From Brachycybe producta (lineage: Eukaryota; Arthropoda; Diplopoda; Playtdesmida; Andrognathidae), in assembly GCA_036925085.1 (NCBI GenBank), contig JAUPFP010000019.1:3920001-3984000 (forward strand): a stretch of DNA of 64,000 bases. The letters run 5' to 3'. The notes beneath the pieces are model-generated. The model had not been told where the DNA came from, did not search any database, and saw only the letters and a program-made list of their open reading frames with translations. A program made the position numbers and the translations under genes. Shown piece by piece: positions 29,656 through 40,440 of this stretch. How positions within the stretch are numbered: the stretch's first letter is position 1; every line of letters starts with the position of its first letter.

Positions 29656-31432
29656 TTCTCACAACCTTCTTGTAGCTCGGACTAAAATAGCCTTGGCTAA
29701 ACGACTGTGTTCACATGTGACTTTGACTTTGTGACCCGCCTAAAGGTGGCGCTCACTACAGCATATTTATTTCATTTTTATAAATTTGGCACTGGCCATT
29801 ATGTGTGGACATTGTGCGTGTGTACAGCCTGCATAATGTATACACTGTGAACGGGAAAAAAAACGAACCTCTATAATAGATAGAAAAATGAACACTAATA
29901 TTAAAAAAATGTTATTGAAAGCAAAACTATTTTAATTCCAATTACAATATTAACTTTTTATAGTTATGCGCTATACAAGTTAAAATCTGAAGGCAGAGTG
30001 ACGTCATTTTTACCAAAACACCCTTTACAAAATGGCGTTCAGTGAGGAAGACCGAATAGTAATACAATTTTTAAGTCAAAATCAGAATTACAGTGCAAAA
30101 CGTTTTCTTAGGGAATTTCCAGAAAAATAATGGAAACTTGGTGGACTAAACGCCCTTCTGCGTAAGATTGATAGAACTGGTTCGTGCAGGCGTCAAGCGG
30201 GGAGCGGTAGACTGCGTACTGCAAGAAATAACGAAATAAAATCGACAAAGTTTTTCATATGTTATGTTGTTATAGAGGTTCGTTTTTTTCCGTTCACAGT
30301 GTACATAATTGGAGGGAAAATGGCTGATATTGTACATACTAACAAAACTGAATTGCATGAGTCTTCATTCAACACACTAAATGCAACATATTTTAATTGT
30401 AGGTAGGTTGATGATTTATAGTTTATGGAAATAAGTAATTATTAAATAAAGATCAATTGATAATTTTAAATTATTTTAATACATTAACAAATAGACTGAA
30501 ACATCTAACAATGGAAATAGAAAATGAATGACGCCATTTTCTATTCAGATTTATGACCACCAGGTGGCGTACGATCAAGTTAACTTTGTCTTGCATTCAC
30601 ACTAAATAATGTGTAGGCTACATATGGGCAACCAAGGCTACCTAACCAAAGCTAACATTTGACATTGACCACCATCTAGTGTGTTCTCACAACCTTCTTG
30701 TAGCTCGAGCTAAAATAGCCTTGCCTAAACGACTGTGTTCACATTTGAGCAGCTACATATGGGCTTCGTGACCTGCCTAAAGGGGGCGCTCACTACGGCA
30801 TATTTAATTTATTTTTACAATTTTGGCACTGGCCATTATGTGTGGACATTGTGCTGTGTATAGCCTGCATAATGTATACATAATTGGAGTGAAAATGGCT
30901 GATATTGTCCATACTAACAAAACTGAATTGCATGAGTCTTCATTGAACACTCTAAATGCAATATATTTTAATTGTAGGTAGGTTGATGATTTAGAGTTTA
31001 TGGAAATAAGTAATTATTAAATAAAGATCAATTGATAATTTAAATTATTTTAATAAATTAACAAATAGACTGAAACATCTAACAATGGAAATAGAAAATG
31101 AATGACGCCATTTTCTATTCAGATTAATGACCACTAGGTGGCGTACGATCAAGTTAACTTTTTCTTGCATTCACACTAAATAATGTGTAGGCTACATATG
31201 GGTAACCAAGGCTACCTAACCCTAGCTAACATTTGACATTGACCACCATCTAGTGTGTGTTCTCACAACCCGTATACATAGGCTAAGTCCTTAGCCTGAG
31301 CTACATGAAGGTTGTGAGAACTAGGCATTATACATAGGGTAAGTCCTTAGCCTGAGCTACATGAAGGTTGTGAGAACTAGGCATTATACATAGGGTAAGT
31401 CCTTAGCCTGAGCTACATGAAGGTTGTGAGAA
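29656..31432. mobile_element. composite MITE, TTCTCACAACC ends, tandemly reiterated
   Basis: Termini TTCTCACAACCTTCTTGTAG and, inverted, CTACATGAAGGTTGTGAGAA, flanked by CTAG on both sides (29652-29655, 31433-31436). Inside, the element repeats itself: a second start at 30684, a third at 31260, then 56-bp units beginning CTAGG at 31321 and 31377. The two long units (29656-30683, 30684-31259) are ~90% similar by eye except for a mariner insertion in the first. There is no coding sequence of its own. Confidence 0.65.
29843..30301 (+). mobile_element. mariner-like deletion derivative with transposase N-terminus
   Basis: 459 bp with ~32-bp ends CACTGTGAACGG(G)AAAAAA.. flanked by TA on both sides. 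From an ATG at 30032 it encodes MAFSEEDRIVIQFLSQN, an in-frame stop, then LLRKIDRTGSC and GSGRLRTAR. This is the typical DNA-binding N-terminus of mariner/Tc1 transposases. The catalytic DDE domain is absent. The sister unit at 30866 keeps the uninterrupted TA target (AATGTATACATAATTGG), proving the insertion. Confidence 0.85.
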
Positions 31433-31934
31433 CTAGGCAGGAGATTTAAGATGTTGCTACTGTCCCCCAGTACGAGTTACCTGGGGGTATTTAATGTCCA
31501 GGCCAGCCATTAATCACTGAAATCTGGTCAACAACCTGTTCGAGGCCAGCTGGCCTTCAACCCAAATGGCGGATGCTCATGTTATTGTTTTAGGATTGTA
31601 TAATGGGTTGTTCTGGTGGCCAAGCAGGCCAGCAGCCTTGTAATTATTTATTGAGGGGAACCCCCATGCTTTTACCATTGCTACGGTCTGGTAAACTCAT
31701 GCCAGTATGCTACAGACTTGATGCATTCACTGTAATCAGGGCCGTTTTTAGGGGCGTGCGAGGCGTGCAGCCGCCGGGTGGGGGGCGCCGTCTCTGGAGG
31801 GGCGCCAAAAAATGAAAAAAAACATTTTTTTTTTGGAAATTTTTGAAACTTTAATTTTTATAAATTCAATACCTGATGGGGGTAAAAGTAAAAGTCAACT
31901 TGTATACAAGAGTACGTCAAGATCCTACCCAGGT

Positions 31935-32520
31935 AACACACTGACGTTGATTCAACGTTGATTTTTGGTCAAATGGTTGGATTTTCGTCATGGTCAGCTT
32001 TCCAACTGTTTTCCAACGTTTTAAAAACGTTTGGATATGTGAGTTGGAAAAACGTATTTTTATGTCGAATTTCAGACACATTTTCAACGTTTTTCCAACT
32101 GATTTCCAACGTTTATTATATGTTGTTCCAATGACTATTTTACAACCATTTTGCAACCAATAATCAACTGAAAATCAACCGTTGATTTAACATTGGTTGA
32201 TCAACCTTAAAACAACGTTGTTAAATAGTTGGATTGGTAATGCAAATCCAACGTTGAAGACCGACTATTTTACAACCATTATACAACCAATAATCAACTG
32301 AAAATCAACCGTTGATTTAATGTCGGTTGATCAACCTTAAAACAACATCGTTAAATAGTTCGATTGGTAACGCAAATCCAACATTGAAGACCGACTATTT
32401 TACAACCATTATACAACCAATAATCAACTGAAAATCAACCGTTGATTTATTCAAGTGGGATATGCAACGATAAATCAACAGTTGACTATCGTTGCATGTC
32501 CAACCTGAAAACAACGAGAA
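31935..32520. repeat. CAACGTTGA-motif repeat field
   Basis: Dense variants of the palindromic word CAACGTTG with AATCAAC/GTTGATT linkers. A ~125-bp unit (GACTATTTTACAACCATTwT, then CAATAATCAACTGAAAATCA) recurs near 32130, 32265 and 32393. The same motif field follows the SINE-like units at 33080-33230 and 44448-44600. Confidence 0.75.
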
Positions 32521-32657
32521 GCATAAGAAAAAAGCCATACATATATGTATTTTTATCTTTTGATATGTCTTAAAATATATAGTATTGAAGTATGTAAATA
32601 TGTAATATGTAATGTATGTGCAATGTATATGTAAGTATGTAAATGAAGTGTCATATA

Positions 32658-32746
32658 CACTGTGAACGGAAAAAAACGAACCATTTTTTTAATATTAGTG
32701 TTCATTTTTCTATCTATTATAGAGGTTCGTTTTTTTCCTTTCAGTG
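32658..32746. mobile_element. 89-bp mariner-type MITE
   Basis: Has the same ends as the element at 29843 (CACTGTGAACGGAAAAAAAC and the inverse of CACTGAAAGGAAAAAAACG) and TA on both sides. Its interior is the inverted 5' end of that element (AATATTAGTGTTCATTTTTC), so it is a rearranged, extreme deletion derivative. Confidence 0.8.
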
Positions 32747-32834
32747 TAATTATAAGCATACTTTATTTACGTATATGCAACTTAAGATTAGTCTCTTTAT
32801 AGTTTAGATTAGTCTCTTTATTGTTTCCAAGCCT

Positions 32835-33230
32835 AATAAAGCCTTATTTAGCAAACCCCAAACAAGATGTCATCGTGGCGTAGTGGGTAAGTGACTGGAT
32901 CGAGACATTGGAGGACACAAGATCGAATCCCTGCTGGTTCTGGTAAGTACTAATTAGTGTTTAAAGTGTTGAAAAGTTTGTCATTGGCTTGGTATGTATT
33001 AGGGCAGCTGGGACAATTAAAATTCACATTTTTAATTTTTTAGTTTTTAATTAATACTCTTAAAAATGACTAATCAAGTTTCGCAACGTTGATTCAATGT
33101 CAGAATTCAACGTTGGATTTACAATGTCGATTAAATGTTGGATTAAATGTTGATTCAACGTTTCCTGACGTGTCATCCCAACATTGAATCAACGTCGAAT
33201 TCCAACGTTGAATCAACGTTGAAAAACCGG
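32835..33230 (+). repeat. tRNA-derived SINE-like unit, copy 1, with CAACGTTG tail
   Basis: A-box-like TGGCGTAGTGG (32876-32886) and B-box-like GATCGAATCC (32921-32930), 45 bp apart start to start, fit an internal pol III promoter. The shared body continues CTGGTAAGTACTAATTAGTG, then an AT-rich part to CTCTTAAAAATGACTAATCA near 33075. After this the unit carries a field of CAACGTTGA words. The tRNA-like part is not an intact tRNA; no stable acceptor or anticodon arm is apparent. Confidence 0.7.
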
Positions 33231-33876
33231 TAAAAAAACCAGTTTTTTTAAATCGTTTTTTTTTATTTTTCTTATTTTCCATTTCCAAACCCTACTAGTG
33301 TTGAAAATGAACGTGTTTTTTTTATTTAAAAAAATGTTTTTCAGATTTCCTATCATGTAGTGAAGGTAATTAAAATGACAAATCCTGAATCTGCATTTCA
33401 CTGCTAATGTAAACTTTGTATTTTTCCCTATCGTACAACTGAAACAATCAGGAATCACCACCACCACCACAAGAATGACTTTTTTTTGCATTCCCCTCAC
33501 CAGTTTTTTTTTAAAATAAAACCTGAATTTTTCAAAAAACGAACACTTTAATTTACATTTCTAACTAAATCATTCAGTAATCTCGTAGACACACGTACTT
33601 AAAACTGATCAATTTTCTTTCTTTCTTGCGTTTTTCTTTTCCCGTCGTTTTTTTTTTAATTTTTTCTTCACCGTTTTTTTAAAAAAAAAATAAGAGTATT
33701 AATTTTCAGATGTATTTTTAGAATAATTGTATAGTTTCCATGACTTTGCAGTGATGATATTTTCTAATTAAGCAATTAGAAAGTGTATTTCAAGTTTTTT
33801 TGGGGAGGGAAGAAGGGGTGCCACAAAACTACCCACACAGGGCGCCATATTGTCTAAAAACGGCCCTTACTGTAAT

Positions 33877-34059
33877 CCTTGCATCATTACCGGATATAAA
33901 CCATCAACTTTAGTGAGGGTGACACATTCATCATCCCAGTCAGAAATTTTATACAGGACTAGTATTTTATCTTACTGGTTTGATAATGGAACCATTATAT
34001 AAAACCATCATGATAATTCATACTGGACCAGTAAAAAACATACTATTTTACATGGTGTT
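33877..34059. other. LTR scrap and CATACTGGT-type repeats
   Basis: The beginning continues the LTR text interrupted by the hAT element. From about 33950 there are CCAGTA/TACTGG words that belong to the tail of the minus-strand SINE-like unit. Confidence 0.4.
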
Positions 34060-34480
34060 TTGGGACATTTCATACTGGTTTCTACCAGGATTCATACTGG
34101 TTCCTACTCGTGTGAGTACTGGCAAGGAAACTTGATTAGTCATTTTAAGATTTTTAAGATAATTCTTATTTTTAATTGCCCAAGCTGCCCTTAAACATAC
34201 CAACCCAAGTGCCATGCTTTTCAGCACTTTAAGCACCAGAGCCAGCGTGGATTCGATCTTGAGTCCTCCATGTTCACCAATGTCCAGATCCAGTCACTAG
34301 GCCATGAAGACATCTTGCTTGGATTGTCTATCCTAAATGAGGCTTTATAACAACTTACTAACTGTCCCTTTGTTTGTTAGAAATAGAATTTTCAGTTCCA
34401 TTTTAGAAAATCATCAATTAGTTAATGATATGTTAATATTAATATAGTGTTAACGTATCAACAACTAATTGAAAATAAAA
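34060..34480 (-). repeat. tRNA-derived SINE-like unit, copy 3, with CATACTGGT tail
   Basis: Minus-strand copy. The A-box-like TGGCCTAGTG (34304-34295) has lost the following GGTAAG, and the B-box-like GATCGAATCC is at 34258-34249. It shares ~150 bp upstream of the tRNA part with copy 2 (TAACTAATTGAT.ATTTTCTAAAATGG) and the ACTAATCAAGTTTC downstream of it with copy 1. Beyond that its tail is made of ACCAGTATGAA words, unlike the other copies. Confidence 0.7.
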
Positions 34481-34937
34481 TTAACGAGTTACAAATAAAA
34501 ATAATTGTAAATTGAAATGATTTTCCAAAATGCAACCAAAAATTTGAAACATAAAAAATTACAAAATATATTTTATACCTTTCTAGCATGATGTAAAAAT
34601 GGTTGCTAATCATGTAATAATGTCAGACCATGTCCACAAGGTTTGGATGGTACAGATAGTTGGGAGGTCTATGTGAGACATGTGGATTGGCAAGCCTCCA
34701 GCCTCTGAAGGTGGTTCTGGTATCGGGCCAGTGGGTATGCTCCAACAGATGAACTCACCTGTCCTTAAGGGCAAGGGCAACCGGTATATATGTTGTATGT
34801 TTGTTTAGTCAATGTGGATGGTCTAGACAATGGGGTTGTACATATAGCCTGCATTGCACCCCACTATTTCAATGACTGCTTCAATATGAGGTAAGAGTGA
34901 TGATTGCTGAGGATGTTACTCATCCATTATTTCAATT
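34481..34937. other. unassigned sequence
   Basis: AT-rich to 34600, then a moderately GC-rich stretch to 34900 (AGTTGGGAGGTCTATGTGAG and onward). No open frame or repeat was recognised. Confidence 0.3.
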
Positions 34938-35677
34938 TTGAATTTGAAAAATTACTCTGCAAGCAGCCATAAAGGCCTATCGCAGAGGGACAAGAGTCCA
35001 AGTGCAGCATAGAAAATGCATTGTCAAAACAAAACAAAATTATGACTCCCATAAAATACGTTTTTCCTGCACAAAATCCCCAGCAAGCGAGTTCCATTGT
35101 CGAATCGCCCTAGGGACAAATGACCAGTAATAAGAATCTGTTCGTGCAAAAATCTCTCCAACTTTGTTAGAGTGGTCATCCCTACCCAAATATAATGCCC
35201 TGCACAGTTTACTTGAAGTAGGTTTAGGGCAAGAGCCTTCTAGCATTCGATTAAAGATATTAAGACTAAAATCTGAACTTCTTGCAAGTAAACTATCCCA
35301 ACCAAGCTGTGAAAGCATTTTAGTTACACTGTCGGCATATCCATGTTTACCACAAACAAACCTAGCAGCCCTGCGTTGGACCATTTCTATAGAGTGAGCT
35401 AAGTCTTCAGTGTGGGGATTCTACACGAAGCTCCAGTATTCTAGATGGGGATGTACTAATGATTGATATGCTATACATTTTACCTCCCTTCTTAAAACGC
35501 GTTGACTAAACCTAAGCATCTGCATAGACTTGGAAATAATCTGTTCGACATGCAGCTTCCAAGAAAGTTTAGCTGTAATCGTTACCCCCAAATATTTATA
35601 AGAATCTACGTTATTAAGTGGAATGGCCCCTATTCTATATGGAAATATTATTGGATTCCTTCTCCTAGCTACCCTTT

Positions 35678-36529
35678 TTACACAACATTTTCCCTTATTA
35701 AGTTGAAGTTGCAATTTAGACACCATGCCTCTATTGCTTTCAAGTCACTATCAATAATATGGCAATCATTGTCAGAGATAACCTCACGATAAATTATTGT
35801 ATCATCTGCAAATAGCTGGCAATTGCTGCTAACTTGACTGCTGAGGTCATTGATATATAAAAGAAACAGAAGCGGACCCAACACACTACCCTGAGGAACC
35901 CCTGATGTAACCCCTATCCAGTCAGATTCAGACCCACCTGCAACAACCCTTTGTTTCCTGTCACTCAAAAAAGAATGCACCCATTTATACACCTGTTCAC
36001 CCAATCCATACCCACTAATTTTTGTCATTAGTTTTGAGTGAGAAACTGTGTCAAATGCCTTGCAGAGATCAAGAAAAACCAAATCTATCTGACTGCCTTT
36101 GTCTAAAATTTTCTGAAGGTCATCAACTAAAAGAATAAGGTGGGTTTCACATGAACGCCCCCTAAGAAACCCATGCTGGTTATCACACAAAAGATCGTTT
36201 TCCATAAGAAAATTCATTGAGGAGGAATATATAATATGTTCAAGGAAATTGCAAACTATCGAGGTTAAAGACACGGGTCTGTAATTAGTTACCTGAGGCT
36301 TGTCTCCCGATTTAAAAATTGGACTAACATTAGCTAATTTCCACATATCTGGTACAATACCTACATCTAAACTCTGTTGAAAAATTAACTGAAGGTATGG
36401 ACCCAACTCTTGTGCAAGATTTTTTAAAATGATAGCATACATCCCATCTGGATCACAGGTTTTATTTGAGTCTAATTTTAGAAGTTGATGACTATCCCAT
36501 CTGCAGTTATTACAATTTGATCCATACAA
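35678..36529 (-). CDS. LINE copy B reverse transcriptase domain
   Basis: 283 open codons with all standard non-LTR RT blocks in order: LDSNKTCDPDGMYAIILKNL, MWKLANVSPIFKSGDK, NYRPVSLTS, FLDLCKAFDTVSH, GVPQGSVLGPLLFLLYINDL and catalytic LFADDTIIYREV. The RT copies the LINE RNA at the nicked target. It ends by frameshift at 35678, and the thumb continues at 35726-35421. The N-terminal linker is in another frame (37119-36478). Confidence 0.85.
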   Translation of the reverse strand: MYGSNCNNCRWDSHQLLKLDSNKTCDPDGMYAIILKNLAQELGPYLQLIFQQSLDVGIVPDMWKLANVSPIFKSGDKPQVTNYRPVSLTSIVCNFLEHIIYSSSMNFLMENDLLCDNQHGFLRGRSCETHLILLVDDLQKILDKGSQIDLVFLDLCKAFDTVSHSKLMTKISGYGLGEQVYKWVHSFLSDRKQRVVAGGSESDWIGVTSGVPQGSVLGPLLFLLYINDLSSQVSSNCQLFADDTIIYREVISDNDCHIIDSDLKAIEAWCLNCNFNLIRENVV

Positions 36530-37088
36530 AGAGATGTTGAAGGAAAACCCTCATGTGGTATGCCATCATCAATTGTGAAGACCTTGTATTGTTCATTTAA
36601 TAAGTTAGCTTTCCCTACTGGATCTGAAACAAGCTTCCCATTTGTGTCAACCAGAGAAGGAATAGATTCTCTACTTCGCCTAGAGTTCTTGATGTAATGC
36701 CAAAATAGTTTTGGGTCCGTTTTTAACCTTTCTCCAAGCGTTTCTGTTTTAAAATTATCGTGAGCTAACAAGATTTCCCGTTTCGCTGCTGTGCGTGCAA
36801 TACGGAATTCATTGGAATTCACTAATGTTGGGTGATTTCTAGCCCTATTCCTCCATAAGCATTGCTTACGAAGAGCCCTTTTAACTTTGCTAGTGTACCA
36901 TACTGGTGTGGCACAGTCTCTAACTACCTTGGTTGGAATAAAGGAGGAAGACCCACTTAAAATTAAACTATGAAATCGTGACCAATTCAAATTCACATTT
37001 TGAGGATGAAAACATTCTTTAAATTTATGAAAATTATCTATCAAATGTGACTTAAAACCATCCCAATTACATTTGTTAAAAAGAAACA

Positions 37089-37745
37089 CTACTCTTTTAA
37101 CCTCAGAAATTTTTTCCACACATGCATTAACATCACAATCTGATGATCACTAATTCCACCTGCTACCGTAACATTGGATAATAACTCCGTACTATTAGTC
37201 AGTACTACATCAAGAATTTTGTCATTTCTGGACGATGAAGTGTCCAAGAAAGTTCTTACACTAGTGATATCTGCTATGGAGGATCCCGTTGGCCGATAAA
37301 AAGAATATAAAAACACCTTTTTATCATTCTTTAGCCTTAAACTACAGCATACTATTTCACAGTCTGTTTCAAAACTTGATTCCCTGCGACTATGAAATAT
37401 TTGTGAAATAGCTATGAAAACCCCACCCCCCAGTACGACCAACCCTGTCTCTACAGTACACTGTGAAACCATCTGGAAATATTTCAGCATTATTAACACA
37501 TTATTAACTTCATCAAGCCATGACTCTGTACCAAGAATTATATTGCAACCAGTCTCCTCTACTGCCGCAATGAACTCAGGAACTTTGTTTCGTAGACTCC
37601 TACAGTTAACCACCATAACCTTTACATGTGAAGGTATAGCTGGAGTGGGTTTTCCTAAATGATTTCCTTCCTGCACAATGTTTGACAAAATGATACCTGA
37701 AACAAAGGAACTATTGCTCCCAGCAACAAGCTGTGGAGCATTCAT
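37089..37745 (-). pseudogene. LINE copy B endonuclease, internally deleted
   Basis: 218 codons: VNCRSLRNK, LGTESWLDE and LYSFYRPTG, then a jump from TFLDTSS to NDKILDVVLTN caused by the ~155-bp deletion. The GDxN catalytic box is lost, so the enzyme is inactive. SDHQIV near the end is the final His motif region. Confidence 0.75.
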
Positions 37746-38123
37746 ATTAGTATCAACCCCCCTAAAGCATTTGCACCTAAACCCAAAAACCTTACCCTAA
37801 GAAATGCTTAACAAAAATCACCTATCTTTTTACCCACAATCCTACCAGCCCTGTAATTAAAATGAACCCCATTCCAACTTCAGGAACCCCCAAAATTGAG
37901 CATAGCTGCCCTCCAGTCTATTACCTGGGCCCCCACCTTACTACATGCTTCAATTAATTTATCATTTACATAACGTGCCTTACGAGTAACTATATCACCC
38001 CTATCCCACCTCTCAGGAATAGCACTAACTTTAACAGTCACTCCAGCCCTATAACATAAAGTATGCTTTACTAAGTCCACTAGTCCATCTAAAACTTCCC
38101 ATCCAAACTGTCTACACACATCA

Positions 38124-38690
38124 TTAGCCCCCACTTGCAGAACAACTAAGACCTCCTCCGCTTTTTCCCCCACATACCATTATCTTGATACGTTCCTTAA
38201 CATCTTTAATCTGAGCCCCTGGTAAACAAGCTACACTTGCTTTCTTATACTTCCCAGACCCCTTGCACCTCTGCTCTACATTTACACTTTCTACTACCTC
38301 CACAGATCCCACTGATAATTCCCTAAAAACATTAAACCTGTTCTTTACTGGAGTACATTCTGAAACTAAAGCTGGCCTAACCTTTCTTCTGTCTTTTTCT
38401 AAAACAACTCCCCAACCTACACCCCCAATTTTTTGCTTAAGGGGTGTAGCAAAAGGCACATATTCCCTGCTGTGAGAAGGGCCTGGCTGTGATTCAAACA
38501 CAGCCAGCCTCTCCCTCAGCCAAGCCACCTCTGCCTCAAGCTGCACCACCTTCTCCCTCAACTCATCTTCAACACCCTTCCCAGACTCAACCTGTTTCCC
38601 AGACTCTACCTGCTTCCCAACCTTAACTCTCCTAACAGTTTCAACTAGTTTCCCAACCGGAACTTGCTTCCCAGACCTAGTATTAACCAT
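38124..38690 (-). CDS. LINE copy B ORF1, N-terminal part
   Basis: 188 open codons. An N-terminal basic region with a repeated GKQVESGK motif, a heptad-like stretch (LREKVVQLEAEVAWLRERLA) that fits a coiled coil for trimerisation, a Pro/Ser linker, then a basic tail that slips out of frame before the esterase-like part at 38173-37880. ORF1 proteins of this group bind LINE RNA; the esterase-like domain is known in CR1-type ORF1. Confidence 0.7.
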   Translation of the reverse strand: MVNTRSGKQVPVGKLVETVRRVKVGKQVESGKQVESGKGVEDELREKVVQLEAEVAWLRERLAVFESQPGPSHSREYVPFATPLKQKIGGVGWGVVLEKDRRKVRPALVSECTPVKNRFNVFRELSVGSVEVVESVNVEQRCKGSGKYKKASVACLPGAQIKDVKERIKIMVCGGKSGGGLSCSASGG

Positions 38691-38999
38691 TCTAACTTTC
38701 TAACAAAATTTAGTTCCTAAAAACTCTGAATTAGAAACTAGATTCAAAATAAAATGGCAATAAGAGAAATTTAAGAAGTTTGATTTGTACTTATCTAGTA
38801 TGGCTTCTCCAAACAGAAATCCAGTATGGCGTCTTCAATGCAAAACAATGAGAAATTAGCGTTTTTGGCAAAACGTTGATATCTCTCAAACCAATGTTCA
38901 GCAGGCAAAATACTATTAGAGTACACAAACAAGAAAATCCGATTATCGAAATTAACCTTCTAAATAATGTAGAAACTGACATGTGGCATCCCTAACAAA

Positions 39000-39511
39000 G
39001 AACAAAGAAAAACGGCGCTTTTGGAAAATTTACAATAACTCCCAAACTACTGCTCGATTTCACCAGCGTGTTCAGCAGGCAAAAACCTACAAGATTATCT
39101 ACTTGGATGTCAGGAGTGAGTTAGTTTAAATGGCCAAAACCGAAAGCAAAGGGGGAAAAAACTAAAAACGTGGTTTCCACGATGGCGGCAAACAAAGAAA
39201 ATTTTGGCTGATGCCATGGTCTGCTAGGCAGATCTCACCAGTTGGGTGCTACATGTGGCTGCAAAGGTCCCTTTGGTTGCATTGAGGCTGCTGAACCGGT
39301 CACTGAGCCAGAGGTCTTTAGGAGCAACCTTGCGAGGGTTGTCACAGCCTGGCTTGTCACTCCCATCCATTTAAGGAAGCAGACAAATTCCTAATGGTGG
39401 TGTACTAGGCTGCTCACATTAGGCAGCCAGGCAGATACCGTGTTGTGTTCAGCGATGCCTCTTATCATAGGATTCCATTGGGTTCCGATGAATAAGGTGA
39501 AGTGGAGCCAC
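39000..39511. repeat. LINE leader repeats and LTR scrap
   Basis: 39000-39190 repeats the LINE 5' text in diverged form. From 39345 (TTGTCACAGCCTGGC) the sequence matches the interrupted LTR at 29509 and runs to the next LTR at 39512. Confidence 0.4.
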
Positions 39512-40070
39512 TGTAATGACCCGGTTGGTCGCCACAACACCCTGGCAAGATTTTCTCCAATACTTACCAGATCCTGACTCCGTTAGGGGCCGTGATCCTA
39601 ACATGGGCTAGCCCTCCTCTTGTCCATCCGCATCGTGGGTAGCGACGGTTTGGAGTCCTCCCCACAAGTGGACGGTGAAATGCAGCCGACCGAAATTAAG
39701 AATCCACAGTGAATCCCTGTTGGATCTCACTGTGGACACTAACACGAAGTACCAGCCGACAATGCCGGAAACAGGAAGGTGATGGGCCGGTGTAATCCCA
39801 CTGGCCGAACCCCACCCTCCCCGTGGTAACTTCCCCAGTTCCCCCGAAATAAGGCACACGGACACCAGTTTGTAGTTTAAAGTAAAAGATTATATAGGTT
39901 ATTCAATGCAATAAATAATAAAGAATTACTCAAATTAATACAGTAATCTGCTGGATGATTCTCCAGCAGAGAAAAACACAAGATCCAAACACAAAGAACA
40001 AAGAAGAACAAAACACAAGCACATCCTCTCTGCTGTAAGGGTCAAACACACAGCCCAGTATATAATGGTG
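39512..40070 (-). repeat. gypsy LTR, 3' part, joined to an integrase fragment
   Basis: Plus strand begins TGTAATGACCCGG, the inverted end of the gypsy LTR. The GGGGAACTTACCACG-type R/U5 words and the CAGCAGA block near 39960 match other LTRs. The text runs into integrase sequence at about 40070 without a primer site, so this is a 3' LTR in minus orientation, or a recombinant. Confidence 0.6.
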
Positions 40071-40440
40071 CTACCCATTATATTGCTGGTCAGGTGTCGC
40101 AGACCGGACCATTAGGAAAGAGATTATCAATCTCCAACCTCGGAGACACTTCTGTGCTCTCCTGCACCCCAGTGTTGTAGGCCCACATGGCGGCTGCAAA
40201 TTATCCCACCAATCGCATTGGTCCTTGAGGGGATCAAGGTAACGCTTGATGGTTTCCATCACTGTTTTATTCGTACGCTCTGTAAGCCCATTAGCTTGTG
40301 GATGGTACACCATCGTGAAGTGCTGCGCTATATTATAGCGCTCCGTGAACTTTCGCAAAACCTTGCTACAGAACTGGGACCCACCATCCGAGATGAGAGT
40401 TGTCCATGTGCCATACACCAACAAGATCTCACCTTTCAGA
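40071..40440 (-). pseudogene. gypsy integrase core fragment
   Basis: 117 open codons: LISDGGSQFCSKVLRKFTER, HPQANGLTERTNKTVM and METIKRYLDPLKD. The second catalytic Asp (SDGG) and the Glu (TERTNK) are present, and the first Asp region is missing. It is close to the copy at 12309-11869, but the terminal part is out of frame after 40200. Confidence 0.75.

Larger units (their letters stand above)
31737..33868. mobile_element. non-autonomous hAT-type element, with nested insertions
   Basis: Ends CAGGGCCGTTTTTAGG and, inverted, CTAAAAACGGCCCTT, flanked by the 8-bp direct repeat ACTGTAAT (31729-31736 and 33869-33876), as expected for hAT transposons. The interior has no transposase. It carries CAACGTTGA-rich repeats, a tiny mariner-type MITE and a tRNA-type SINE-like unit. 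Its termini are GC-rich (GGGGGCGCC), its middle very AT-rich. Confidence 0.8.
34938..38995 (-). mobile_element. CR1/Rex/L2-group LINE, copy B (internally deleted)
   Basis: Nearly identical to copy A at 21745-25931. ORF1 is open from MVNTRSGKQ at 38690 to 38124, then shifts frame into a piece with VLQVGANDVCRQ (esterase GxND box, about 38130). ORF2 begins near 37745 with the endonuclease. About 155 bp present in copy A (23795-23940, holding the GGDVNFPNINW box) is deleted at 37230. The RT is better preserved than in A. Text resembling the 5' leader continues to about 39190 as diverged repeats (GTTCAGCAGGCAAAA twice), so the 5' UTR may be tandem. Confidence 0.85.

Noticed and set aside
32876..32931. 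A tRNA gene
   Set aside because: Only A- and B-box-like words are kept; acceptor and anticodon arms do not pair, and the unit recurs with the same flanks, so it is SINE-like.
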